Assembly: GCA_047638975.1 (NCBI GenBank) | Contig: JBLINB010000059.1 | Span: 1-8,120 of the forward strand | Reading direction: 5' to 3' | Length of the DNA: 8,120 nt | Source: JAPKEZ01 sp047638975 | GTDB taxonomy: Bacteria; Planctomycetota; UBA1135 | Shown here: positions 1 through 7,229 of the stretch, piece by piece | How the letters are laid out: every line of letters begins with the position of its first letter | Position numbering within the stretch: the stretch's first letter is position 1 | Made by a program: the position numbers and the translations under genes | The notes under the pieces: generated by a model | What the model was told of the DNA's origin: nothing | Databases searched by the model: none | What the model saw: the letters and a program-made list of their open reading frames with translations, nothing else

Positions 1-2744
1 GCTTCTTCACTCAACAAAGAATCGCGCACTTCAACATGCGTGTCGGCATTCAGCGTAGCCAACGGCAAATAATCGCCACCGGTTTTTTGGTCACGCACTA
101 CTGCATGGCGATGGCTGAATGTACCGCGTCCAGAATCTTGCCCGACTAAGCGCAACGACATGCCGTCCTTAATCAAAGAACCAAAGGCGAGTGCTTCGGC
201 GCATCCCCAGTCTAAATCTTTTTCGCCGCCGATCATTTCTTCGCGACGCTTCAGCTGACGCAATAGATTTGGATGCACGACGTGCCCTTCGGGCATAGTG
301 TTCGTCGCAACGATAATGCTTTCGAGCTCATCAACCTCAACTGCTGTTTCGGGTGAAGGCCCATCGCACCAATCTTCTTCGCACCAAGTGTCGGTTGGGA
401 CATTCGCTTGAGGCTGCTGCGCCGTTACCTCTTTGCTTAATTGGCGCGAAGTTTCGAGAGCGACTTTTAATTCGCGGTCGAATTCTTCTCCGACCTTGTC
501 GCATTCTTCTTGAGTCATCATGCCGCGACGCACCAATAGGTCGGTGTAGTTTTGGCGAACGGTTGGGTGATTCGAAATCTTTTGGTACAGCAGTGGCTGC
601 GTGTACATCGGCTCGTCGCCTTCGTTGTGTCCGCGGCGGCGATAGCACACCATGTCAATAACGGTGTCGGCGCCAAACTCGGCCTGGTATTCGGTTGCCA
701 CGTGTACCGCCTTCATTACCGACTCGGGGTAATCGCCATTTGCGTGCAAGATTGGCGCTTCAATCATTTTCGCCAAATCGGTGCAGTAGTAAGTAGAGTA
801 TAAATCTCTAGGACCGGCGGTGAACCCGATTTGATTATTTACTACGATGTGCACAATGCCGCCGATTTTGTATGCCGGAAGATTACTCATCTGCAAGGAT
901 TCGGTAACAACACCTTGGCCGGTAAAGGCCGCGTCACCATGAACCAAAATGCCGATTGTTTGTTTGCGCTCGATGTCGCCATCTAAATCTTGATAAGCAC
1001 GAACTTGACCAGCAACAACTGGGTTAACCGCTTCGAGGTGCGACGGATTCGCAGTGAGCAGCACTTCGATATCTTTACCGCACGGCGTGGCGTAAAATCC
1101 GCGCGCGCCGAGGTGGTATTTAACATCGCCCGAACCTTCGGATTCGCCAGGCAACATTACGCCTTCGAATTCACTAAAGATTTTCGCGTACGACTTATTA
1201 AGAATATTCGCGAGCACGTTGAGGCGTCCGCGATGAGCCATACCAATGACTACGCGCTTAACGCCACGCTTTGCGGCGCAGTCGATAATCTCGCTGATTG
1301 CCGGAATCAAAGTATCGGCGCCTTCAAGTGAAAAGCGCTTATTACCCGGGTAACGCGTGTGCAAAAATTGTTCGAAATTTTCGGCACTAGTCAAGCGTTG
1401 CAAAATACGCATGCGTGATTCTTCGTTGAAGACTTCGGCGTTACGATGATTTTCGACGCGATCGCGCACCCAATGTTTGCGTTTGCGGTTAACGATGTGC
1501 ATGTACTCGATAGTCCAGCGGCGACAATATGTTTCGCGCAACACTTCGAGGATTTCACGCAGCGTCATAGATTGACGATCGCACATACCCTCTGTTAAAA
1601 ATTCGCGGTCGAGATCCCAGATGGTAAAGCCATACCAACTTGGGTCTAGCGATGGCAACATGTCCGCTTTGTATTCAAGCGGATCTAAGTCGGCAAGTTG
1701 GCATCCGCGCGTACGGTATGCCGTAATTAACTGCCACACTTTTGCTTGTTCAGCAGGAGCATCGTTAGTGTTTAGAGAATGATGGTCGTTATCTAAACGT
1801 GCGGGCGTCCAGGGGACGCGTAGCACACTGAAAATGTCGGTCCAAAAACCGTCGGCGTCATCGAGTAACTCTTCGATGCGCTTAAGCAGCAAACCGGATT
1901 CGGCACCTTGCACCGTGCGGTGATCGTAGGTACTTGTAACCGTCATCACTGGGCCCATTGCGATCTCGGCGAGCATCTCGGGATTCATCGCGCGCGCTTG
2001 CACTGGCACACCGATCGCACCGGTTGCCAAAATCAATCCTTGGCCTTGCATCAAACGTGGTACCGATGCTTCAGTACCGAAGCCGCCAGGATTCGTTAGC
2101 GAGAATGTAGTGCCGGCATAATCAGCAGCCGTCAATTTTCCGGCGCGTCCACGGGCAACAACATCTTGGTAAGCGTCGTAAAACTGCTTAAAATTCATCA
2201 CTTCGGCGCCTTTAATATTTGGCACCACCAAACTGCGCTGGCCGTCTTTGCCTACATCAATCGCCATGCCGACGTTGATGTGCTTCGGCTGCATGCGGTA
2301 AGCTTTGCCATCGACTTCTTTGTAAAAAGCCTGCACGTTCGGCTGCTCTTTAATCGCTTGCACCATGGCAAAAGCGATAAAGTGCGTATAAGAAGCTTTA
2401 CCCAGCGCGCGCACTTTCATGTGTGCGTTAATGATACGACGGTTTTCGTCGAGCACCTTTACCGGGATGGTGCGCAACGAAGTAGCCGTTGGCACTGCAA
2501 GTGACGCATTCATGTTGCGAGCTATAGATGCCGCGACCCCACGTAGCGCCTCGACCTCGACATTCTCGTCGCTAGGCGGAGCAGCATTGGGCTCTTTTAC
2601 CTTAGTGCCCGACTCTGCCGCTACACTGGAAAACCACAAGCCCCACTCTTCGTCTACCGCCGAAGGGTCTTGTCGCCATTCCTCAAAAAGGGATTCAACG
2701 TAGCCTGCGTTAACGCCAAATTGTTGTTTGAAATCTATAGTCAT
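1..2744 (-). CDS. kgd: KGD-type multifunctional 2-oxoglutarate dehydrogenase E1 / decarboxylase with fused E2 succinyltransferase domain (C-terminus beyond window)
   Basis: This is the entry enzyme of the second half of the TCA cycle: thiamine diphosphate-dependent decarboxylation of 2-oxoglutarate, joined to a succinyltransferase domain. The frame is open for 914 codons and runs off the left edge. Residues 1-40 are the E1 N-terminal arm (FGVNAGYVESLFEEW). A short acidic linker follows, then an E2 catalytic domain from about residue 80 (VPTATS at 84) to about 305. Its active-site motif is HRTVQG at H275, as in mycobacterial KGD, where Q replaces the Asp of canonical HxxxDG. The E1 part begins near 330 (AYRTRG, Y343). 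It has AHRGRLN (H504), the thiamine diphosphate motif from GD603 to NN636-637, and the start of the pyrimidine-binding domain (GQDSGRGTF from 868). No lipoyl domain is present, so a lipoyl donor must come from another complex. By comparison with about 1200-residue KGD proteins, roughly 300 residues are missing. There is no clear ribosome binding site; the start is set by alignment with E1 N-termini. Confidence 0.93.
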   Translation of the reverse strand, partial: MTIDFKQQFGVNAGYVESLFEEWRQDPSAVDEEWGLWFSSVAAESGTKVKEPNAAPPSDENVEVEALRGVAASIARNMNASLAVPTATSLRTIPVKVLDENRRIINAHMKVRALGKASYTHFIAFAMVQAIKEQPNVQAFYKEVDGKAYRMQPKHINVGMAIDVGKDGQRSLVVPNIKGAEVMNFKQFYDAYQDVVARGRAGKLTAADYAGTTFSLTNPGGFGTEASVPRLMQGQGLILATGAIGVPVQARAMNPEMLAEIAMGPVMTVTSTYDHRTVQGAESGLLLKRIEELLDDADGFWTDIFSVLRVPWTPARLDNDHHSLNTNDAPAEQAKVWQLITAYRTRGCQLADLDPLEYKADMLPSLDPSWYGFTIWDLDREFLTEGMCDRQSMTLREILEVLRETYCRRWTIEYMHIVNRKRKHWVRDRVENHRNAEVFNEESRMRILQRLTSAENFEQFLHTRYPGNKRFSLEGADTLIPAISEIIDCAAKRGVKRVVIGMAHRGRLNVLANILNKSYAKIFSEFEGVMLPGESEGSGDVKYHLGARGFYATPCGKDIEVLLTANPSHLEAVNPVVAGQVRAYQDLDGDIERKQTIGILVHGDAAFTGQGVVTESLQMSNLPAYKIGGIVHIVVNNQIGFTAGPRDLYSTYYCTDLAKMIEAPILHANGDYPESVMKAVHVATEYQAEFGADTVIDMVCYRRRGHNEGDEPMYTQPLLYQKISNHPTVRQNYTDLLVRRGMMTQEECDKVGEEFDRELKVALETSRQLSKEVTAQQPQANVPTDTWCEEDWCDGPSPETAVEVDELESIIVATNTMPEGHVVHPNLLRQLKRREEMIGGEKDLDWGCAEALAFGSLIKDGMSLRLVGQDSGRGTFSHRHAVVRDQKTGGDYLPLATLNADTHVEVRDSLLSEE

Positions 2745-2777
2745 TACTAAGCCGCTTTTTGCGTCTCCGAGTCCCTA

Positions 2778-2783
2778 TATTGT
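2778..2783 (+). promoter_or_regulatory. Candidate -10 element (TATTGT) for leaderless queG transcript
   Basis: TATTGT lies 7 bases before the chosen queG ATG, so transcription would begin at or next to the start codon. No Shine-Dalgarno sequence is present. The -35 region is only a T-run. It shares five bases with the opposite-strand TACAAT of the divergent gene. Confidence 0.35.
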
Positions 2784-2787
2784 ATCA
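2779..2787 (-). promoter_or_regulatory. Candidate extended -10 promoter of the 2-oxoglutarate dehydrogenase gene
   Basis: Read on the minus strand this is TGATACAAT: a TACAAT -10 hexamer (5 of 6 to TATAAT) preceded by an extended -10 TG with one base between. No convincing -35 is seen, which is normal for extended -10 promoters. Transcription would start near 2772, giving a leader of about 27 bases. The site overlaps the -10 candidate for queG on the other strand. Confidence 0.4.
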
Positions 2788-2790
2788 CAG

Positions 2791-3846
2791 ATGAGCAATC
2801 CCGCAGTCCCCTCTTTAGTTCAGCTTGTGCAAAAATTATCAGCTGATGTCGGGCTAGAGTTGCGCGCGATTTTACCCGCTGCCGAACTAGATTCCGCAGT
2901 GCTTGAACGTTTTGATTCTTGGCTAGAATCCGGATTCGGCGGCGAAATGCATTACTTAAACCGCGCGCGCGAAGTCGGCTCCGATCTACGCCATTGGAAG
3001 ACATGGACGCGATCCGTAGCCTTGTTCGCCCTGCCTTACCGCCGTTCGCCAGGTGGCTTTCGCGACGGTGGACGCGTCGCAACTTATGCACTGGGCACCG
3101 ATTATCACAATGTGATTGGGCGCAAGCTAAAAAAACTGTCCCGCCGGCTGCAAGAAGCCGGTATTTGCCAAGCCGCGCGTGCTACTGTTGATGCAGCACC
3201 AGTACTTGAGCGCGAATGGGCGATCGAAGCCGGAATCGGCTGGCGCGGCAAAAATACCCTGCTGATTCACCCAAGCCACGGGCCAATGGTCATGCTCGGA
3301 GAATTACTGCTAGATTGCGATCTCCCAGCGTGGTCTGAGCCGAAAACAAGAGAAGCGACTTGTGGGAGCTGTACAGCATGCATAGATGCCTGCCCTACGT
3401 CCGCTTTCACCAGTGAATACCAGCTAGACGCCAGAAAGTGCATCTCCTATTTCACTATTGAGGTTACCAACAAGCCCATTCCTCTAGAATTCCGTGAAAA
3501 AATGCACGATTGGGTGTTCGGATGCGACGAATGCAGCACTATTTGCCCCTTCGGTGACGAAAATTCCGACTTCGACGCAGATTGGGGACGACACCCCGCT
3601 TTGCAACAACTTAGTCTCGAAGACTTATTAGCCACTTATGAACAGGATTTCCACAAGTTATTCACAGGCTCGCCCTTGCGTCGGGCTGGTTGGGAGGGGT
3701 TGTTGAGAAATGCATGTGTGGTGCTGGGGAATTTGAATAAAGGTGAAAAAGCGTTGAAGAATGCACTGGATCATGAGAGTGCGTTGGTGCGAGAGCACGC
3801 GGATTGGGCGATTCATCGGCACGCTCAGCTTGACGCATTGCGTTAA
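2791..3846 (+). CDS. queG: Epoxyqueuosine reductase QueG
   Basis: Last step of queuosine synthesis: cobalamin-dependent reduction of epoxyqueuosine to queuosine at the wobble base of tRNAs with GUN anticodons, in the cytosol. The 351-residue product has the family signature VDAAPVLEREWA with the presumed catalytic acid at D134, then GWRGKNTLLI. Eight cysteines suit two 4Fe-4S clusters: C191, C194, C197 and C201 (CGSCTACIDACP), C217 (KCISYFTIE), and C245, C248 and C252 (CDECSTICP). The C-terminus (ALVREHADWAIHRH) looks like the HEAT-like tail of the family. I chose the ATG at 2791 over an upstream in-frame ATG at 2728 because the extra 21 residues resemble no QueG and would overlap the divergent gene; this start also puts the catalytic Asp at 134, which matches my memory of characterised QueG enzymes. 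Length is normal. It is transcribed divergently from kgd and ends convergently with the protease pair. Confidence 0.95.
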   Translation: MSNPAVPSLVQLVQKLSADVGLELRAILPAAELDSAVLERFDSWLESGFGGEMHYLNRAREVGSDLRHWKTWTRSVALFALPYRRSPGGFRDGGRVATYALGTDYHNVIGRKLKKLSRRLQEAGICQAARATVDAAPVLEREWAIEAGIGWRGKNTLLIHPSHGPMVMLGELLLDCDLPAWSEPKTREATCGSCTACIDACPTSAFTSEYQLDARKCISYFTIEVTNKPIPLEFREKMHDWVFGCDECSTICPFGDENSDFDADWGRHPALQQLSLEDLLATYEQDFHKLFTGSPLRRAGWEGLLRNACVVLGNLNKGEKALKNALDHESALVREHADWAIHRHAQLDALR

Positions 3847-3858
3847 ACTCACCCCGAA

Positions 3859-3872
3859 AGGCGAAGGCGCCT
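3859..3872. terminator. Weak hairpin between convergent queG and protease gene
   Basis: AGGCG-AAGG-CGCCT forms a 5-bp stem with a 4-base loop in the 41-bp gap between the two converging stop codons. It is followed by AAAA on the plus strand and by TTC on the minus strand, so there is no strong U-tract on either side. It could be a bidirectional terminator, but the stem is short and the assignment is tentative. Confidence 0.25.
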
Positions 3873-3887
3873 AAAACGATGGCTTCA

Positions 3888-5387
3888 CTAGAAAATATAC
3901 TTATAAACACCATTACTAAACACTCCACTCGTCACATCATGAGCTTGCATCCACACCGAGAGGCCCGAAGACAACGGTGGTGGTGATACAGCATAGCTGC
4001 CAAAGCCCGTGCCTGTCGTAGTAAGTAAAGTCATTACATTAATGGGGTATGTCAAGTAAGCCAAGCCATACGGAGTTGTCGTCGCGTCGCCGCCGGCAAG
4101 GCTGTAGGCGAAATACACCTGGCTGTTTGGCGTGGCATTCTCTACGGAAAGAATACTGAAGCCGCCGGCGATCAGAGTCGTTGCATGGAAACTTATCGTC
4201 GATGGTGGCTGCACTGGCGCGCCATTTCTAAAGCTGGCCACCATGTTCGCCGTATTGTCTAGTGAGCGCACATTGTCTTCGATAGTCGTGCCCATTACAT
4301 TGCCGTTGTAAGTAACGTTTGGCCCTGACCAACGCCCGGTCACGGCGCCTGGGTAATAAGCCATTACTGTTTTCAGCGCATTGTTTGGCGTGCGGTAACC
4401 GAAGCTGTAGGAATACGCACCACTGCCCCCACCAGCATTGCCGACATCGTGATGCGAACCCATGTTATGCCCTAACTCGTGAGCAAAAACATCAGCACCT
4501 ACTGCGCAAGAATAATTAACTACACTGAAACACCATTGCTCAAAACTAGCGGTAACATTGGTCATAAGATATGCAAGTCCGCAGTACTGGTAGTTGTCGC
4601 AAATCAAATCCACCATATCAGCCGCAACTTGATTGCGTACATCGTGCACCCAATCGATCTTGCCATCGCCATTAATACGCAGGTCGTCGAGGATGCCACC
4701 AAAAGTAGGTGCCTCGGTATAGCCGATTGTTTCATCGTAGTACACCAACTCGACACGTTGCCCCAGACCGCTATCGGCAAACGAGTCATTGGTTTCAGTG
4801 ATCGCCAAATCGATTTTATTTTCCATTTGCGAGTTGCCGCCAGTCGAGTTTTTAGCTTCGGTCGTGTAAACCACCATTACCGTAATCTCTGGGCTGCCGG
4901 TGCGCGAGTTAACAGCATCATCAGCTTTAGCTTTAGCTTTAGCTTTAATGCTATGACTCATGTCGTTCCCGCAGCTAGGCATCTTCAATTGATCCACCAA
5001 CAGCAAGCGGTGAACACCATTGCCAGCGTCTTCGAGCAAAATCAATTTATCTTCGTAGCGGATAGTACCCATGACTGTATTGTCGCGAAACGCAAATAGT
5101 ACTGTTGAATCGCCGTGGCCAATAACCTTACCGCGCCACAGGTCGCCACCCGTAGGCGATGTTTCTAGTGATAAAAAACGTGCTTGTAGATTCACATTGG
5201 CAAACACATTTAAGTCGATCACTGCTTGCTGATGACGCAAGACCTCTAAGTCAACATCGACGGTGCGTCGCGCAAGAGTTTGGTGCTGCGAACCAATATT
5301 GCTATTTGCCTGAACATTAGTGTCGGCAAAAAGTTGCGGCGTAGATTGCGCGCAGCTTAAAATCAAAATTGTGAGTAAAGAAATCAT
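3888..5387 (-). CDS. Secreted reprolysin-like zinc metalloprotease (downstream paralogue)
   Basis: A 499-residue exported endopeptidase of the metzincin (M12B/reprolysin-like) type. Residues 1 to about 15 form a hydrophobic signal peptide. A prodomain follows and ends with PSCGND (C139), resembling the cysteine switch of adamalysins that holds the enzyme inactive. The catalytic domain (about 160-385) has HELGHNMGSHHD with zinc ligands H303, H307 and H313 and general base E304; the Met-turn is TVMAY at M342. The last hundred residues form a separate, probably all-beta domain (VENATPNSQVYFAYSLAGG ... SNGV) also present in the upstream neighbour. A lysine-alanine repeat lies just after the switch cysteine. 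The start follows the upstream stop by 3 bp, so the two genes are probably co-transcribed; no Shine-Dalgarno sequence is seen. The signal peptide contains ILSC, but the paralogue lacks this Cys, so a lipoprotein is unlikely. Substrate unknown. Confidence 0.88.
   Translation of the reverse strand: MISLLTILILSCAQSTPQLFADTNVQANSNIGSQHQTLARRTVDVDLEVLRHQQAVIDLNVFANVNLQARFLSLETSPTGGDLWRGKVIGHGDSTVLFAFRDNTVMGTIRYEDKLILLEDAGNGVHRLLLVDQLKMPSCGNDMSHSIKAKAKAKADDAVNSRTGSPEITVMVVYTTEAKNSTGGNSQMENKIDLAITETNDSFADSGLGQRVELVYYDETIGYTEAPTFGGILDDLRINGDGKIDWVHDVRNQVAADMVDLICDNYQYCGLAYLMTNVTASFEQWCFSVVNYSCAVGADVFAHELGHNMGSHHDVGNAGGGSGAYSYSFGYRTPNNALKTVMAYYPGAVTGRWSGPNVTYNGNVMGTTIEDNVRSLDNTANMVASFRNGAPVQPPSTISFHATTLIAGGFSILSVENATPNSQVYFAYSLAGGDATTTPYGLAYLTYPINVMTLLTTTGTGFGSYAVSPPPLSSGLSVWMQAHDVTSGVFSNGVYKYIF
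4923..4946. repeat. Hexanucleotide tandem repeat, four copies of AGCTTT
   Basis: Four perfect 6-bp units lie inside the downstream protease gene. On the coding strand they read AAAGCT and encode alternating Lys and Ala (KAKAKAKA) immediately after the CGND switch motif. The paralogue has no such repeat at the matching place. A gain or loss of one unit would keep the frame and change the linker by two residues. Confidence 0.9.
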
Positions 5388-5390
5388 CGT

Positions 5391-6869
5391 TTAAAGAATT
5401 ATGGTGTTAACACCGTTAGAGAAAGTTGACGAACCGTAATCGTAAGCCTGCAGCCATAGCTGCACACCAGCAGCGCCAGCCGGGACAGTCTTAAACCACG
5501 ATCTATATCCGTTATTGTCTGCGGTTAACGAGACAAGGGCTTTTATTGGTGCTGACAATAAAACTGTGCCGTATGTAGTCACGGTTGGGCCGCCACCGGC
5601 AAGGCTGTAGAGGAGCTGCACTTGACCGTTAGGTGCGCAATCTTCAACCGTCAAAATTACCCCGCTACCTGCTGTTAAAGTCGGCACGGTTAGAGTCGGC
5701 CCTGAAGGGGGCGGCGGTGTGCTAATTCTAAAATCGGCGACCGTCGGAGCCGTATTGTTCAACGAACGGTGGTTGTCTTGTGAAGCGTTGCCCATGGTGT
5801 AGCCGTTATAAGAAACGTTCGGCCCAGAAAAACGGCGAATGCGTGTACCCGGAGAATACGCCATAATAGTACGGTAACTATTATTCGAAGTACGGAAGCC
5901 ATAGCTATAAGAATACGCACCCGAAGAAGCATTCTGTGGATCATGATTACTGCCCATGTTGTGCCCGAGCTCGTGTCCGAAACTGTAGTAGCCGGTTGCA
6001 CAACTATAGTTTGTAACGCTAAACGCCGAGTTTGCAAAGTTAGTCGAAACATTTGTCATCAAATACGCGATGCCACAGTAAGCGCCGTTTTGACAAATCA
6101 TCGCTACGCAGTCGGCAGCATATTGATCACGCAAGCCATGGACGCTATCCATTTTGCCATCGTTAGTTCCACTCAGGTCGGAAAGAATGGTACCAAAGTT
6201 AGACGGCTCGACGTAGCCGACCATCTCTTCGCTATGCACCAAATGCACTTGTTGGGTTACGCCACTAGAAGTGTATGCTGAATTAGTTTCTGAAATCGCT
6301 AAGTTTATTTTCGAAGACATCGCCGATGCTCCGCCAACGGCATTCTTTGCAGCGGTTGAATAAACCAACAACAAATCTATATCGGGATTACCTGAACGAC
6401 TATTGTTGCCCGATTGTTGCACCGCGCTTTTTACGGCATGCGAGGCATCATTGCCACATCCAGGAGCCAGGCTTTGATCTTCGTGCTTGATGCGGTGTAC
6501 ATTGTTGCCGGCGTACTCTATCTGAAAAAGTTCTTCATCGAAGCGCACGGTTCCCATAACGATACCGTTAACGACTGAAAAATCTGCCGACGAATCTAGG
6601 TGACCTTGGATGGTTCCGCGCCAAATGTAACCATCTGCATATTGCTCGCGACTTATAAACGTCGCCTGCAATGTTGTACCAGGAAACAAATTCAATTCGA
6701 GTTGTGTCGTATTCGCGTCAAGCAACAAAATGTCAATGGACGTTGTGCGATGTTGTGCAGCACTAGAAACAGAGCCTATACCAGGCGCGGCTAAAACATT
6801 AGTGTCAACAAAAAGTTGCGGAGTCGATTGACTCGCGACCAGAAAAATGGTGGCTAAAAGGGGCAGCAT
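5391..6869 (-). CDS. Secreted reprolysin-like zinc metalloprotease (upstream paralogue)
   Basis: A 492-residue exported metzincin protease and first gene of the tandem pair. It has an N-terminal signal peptide (about 1-14, MLPLLATIFLVASQS), a prodomain ending with PGCGND (C138, cysteine-switch-like), and a catalytic domain with HELGHNMGSNHD: zinc ligands H299, H303 and H309, general base E300. The Met-turn is TIMAY at M336. The stretch after it (FSGPNVSYNG ... NNTAPTVADFR) is typical of bacterial reprolysin-like enzymes. The C-terminal domain (about 390-492) matches that of the downstream gene. The two proteins align colinearly from signal peptide to last residues with many identical blocks, so they arose by duplication. 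The start is the only sensible one in frame; no Shine-Dalgarno sequence is visible, and a TATAGT -10 candidate lies 15 bases before the ATG. Likely role: extracellular protein degradation; substrate not deducible. Confidence 0.88.
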   Translation of the reverse strand: MLPLLATIFLVASQSTPQLFVDTNVLAAPGIGSVSSAAQHRTTSIDILLLDANTTQLELNLFPGTTLQATFISREQYADGYIWRGTIQGHLDSSADFSVVNGIVMGTVRFDEELFQIEYAGNNVHRIKHEDQSLAPGCGNDASHAVKSAVQQSGNNSRSGNPDIDLLLVYSTAAKNAVGGASAMSSKINLAISETNSAYTSSGVTQQVHLVHSEEMVGYVEPSNFGTILSDLSGTNDGKMDSVHGLRDQYAADCVAMICQNGAYCGIAYLMTNVSTNFANSAFSVTNYSCATGYYSFGHELGHNMGSNHDPQNASSGAYSYSYGFRTSNNSYRTIMAYSPGTRIRRFSGPNVSYNGYTMGNASQDNHRSLNNTAPTVADFRISTPPPPSGPTLTVPTLTAGSGVILTVEDCAPNGQVQLLYSLAGGGPTVTTYGTVLLSAPIKALVSLTADNNGYRSWFKTVPAGAAGVQLWLQAYDYGSSTFSNGVNTIIL

Positions 6870-6884
6870 GCCATCAAGTTTATC

Positions 6885-6890
6885 ACTATA
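6885..6890 (-). promoter_or_regulatory. Candidate -10 element (TATAGT) for the protease pair
   Basis: TATAGT on the minus strand differs from TATAAT by one base and sits 15 bases before the ATG of the first protease gene, predicting a leader of about 10 bases. No good -35 was found (TTTTTA at 17-bp spacing is weak). It lies in the 131-bp divergent spacer (6870-7000), where I see no other gene. Confidence 0.35.
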
Positions 6891-6989
6891 TTGCGCAAAT
6901 TGTCTGCTAAAAATGCGGAACTAAGGGGTTTAAGGCCGCGTCGCATAATAAAGTCTCCACTTTTTCAAGTAATTAACAAAATCGCAAGA

Positions 6990-6995
6990 TAACGT
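6990..6995 (+). promoter_or_regulatory. Candidate -10 element (TAACGT) for the zinc-ribbon gene
   Basis: TAACGT fits TANNNT and lies 5 bases before the ATG at 7001, with no Shine-Dalgarno sequence in between, as for a leaderless or nearly leaderless mRNA. The match to TATAAT is modest and no -35 is clear. A CATAAT farther upstream (about 6942-6947) is an alternative. Confidence 0.25.
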
Positions 6996-7000
6996 TCAAC

Positions 7001-7213
7001 ATGCCCTTAAACCATAACTTTTTCGAAGACACCAAGTATTGTCCTTGTTGTCGCGAATACGTTCTCTACCTCGAAAGCCCGCGCGCCAACTACTGTGTGG
7101 ACTGCGGTTCGAAAGTACGCTTGTTTAGCGCCGCTGACAAGCGCGCATTCAATCGCGACATCGAGCGAGAGAGACGTCGTCGCGTTGACGAGCACAACAA
7201 GCGGGTCAGTTAG
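7001..7213 (+). CDS. Small zinc-ribbon protein of unknown function
   Basis: A 70-residue protein. Two CxxC knuckles, C14-x2-C17 (within CPCC) and C32-x2-C35 (CVDCG), are 14 residues apart and should bind one zinc ion. The knuckles are joined by a hydrophobic strand (EYVLYLES). After the ribbon comes a highly charged, mostly basic helix (about 49-70, RERRRRVDEHNKR) that could contact nucleic acid or another protein. There is no signal peptide, so it is probably cytosolic. I do not recognise a named family; I infer only a structural or nucleic-acid-related role. The ordered cysteine pattern, the start close to a -10-like site and the tight spacing to thiE (16 bp) support a real gene despite its size. 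It is divergent from the proteases and co-directional with thiE. Confidence 0.75.
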   Translation: MPLNHNFFEDTKYCPCCREYVLYLESPRANYCVDCGSKVRLFSAADKRAFNRDIERERRRRVDEHNKRVS

Positions 7214-7216
7214 CTT

Positions 7217-7222
7217 TATCAT
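7217..7222 (+). promoter_or_regulatory. Candidate -10 element (TATCAT) for leaderless thiE transcript
   Basis: TATCAT (5 of 6 to TATAAT) ends 7 bases before the thiE ATG, within the 16-bp gap after the zinc-ribbon gene. Alternatively the TAGG just before the ATG acts as a very weak ribosome binding site and thiE is read from the upstream gene's mRNA. Confidence 0.3.
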
Positions 7223-7229
7223 GTAGGCA

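Noticed and set aside
337..2703. Several open frames on the plus strand and one on the minus strand within the first 2.7 kb
   Set aside because: All overlap the continuous KGD frame, whose motifs are conserved throughout; their translations look like reverse-frame noise.
2728..2790. Upstream in-frame ATG giving QueG a 21-residue N-terminal extension
   Set aside because: The extension does not resemble QueG, would overlap the divergent kgd start at 2744, and shifts the catalytic Asp away from position 134.
4479..5099. 206-codon plus-strand open frame opposite the downstream protease
   Set aside because: It is antisense to a clearly coding metalloprotease with conserved catalytic motifs and shows no recognisable domain; a shadow of the real gene.
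5348..5387. Lipoprotein signal (ILSC) in the downstream protease
   Set aside because: Leu at -2 is not typical of a lipobox and the close paralogue has no Cys here (VASQS), so an ordinary secretory signal is more likely.
6853..6876. Short overlapping minus-strand reading frame ATG GCA TGC TGC CCC TTT TAG around the first protease start
   Set aside because: Six codons only, with nothing to distinguish it from chance; no attenuation structure was seen.
6870..7000. tRNA, riboswitch or small RNA in the largest intergenic spacer
   Set aside because: No cloverleaf, TPP-box or stable hairpin with a U-tract could be found by eye; the region appears to hold only divergent promoters.
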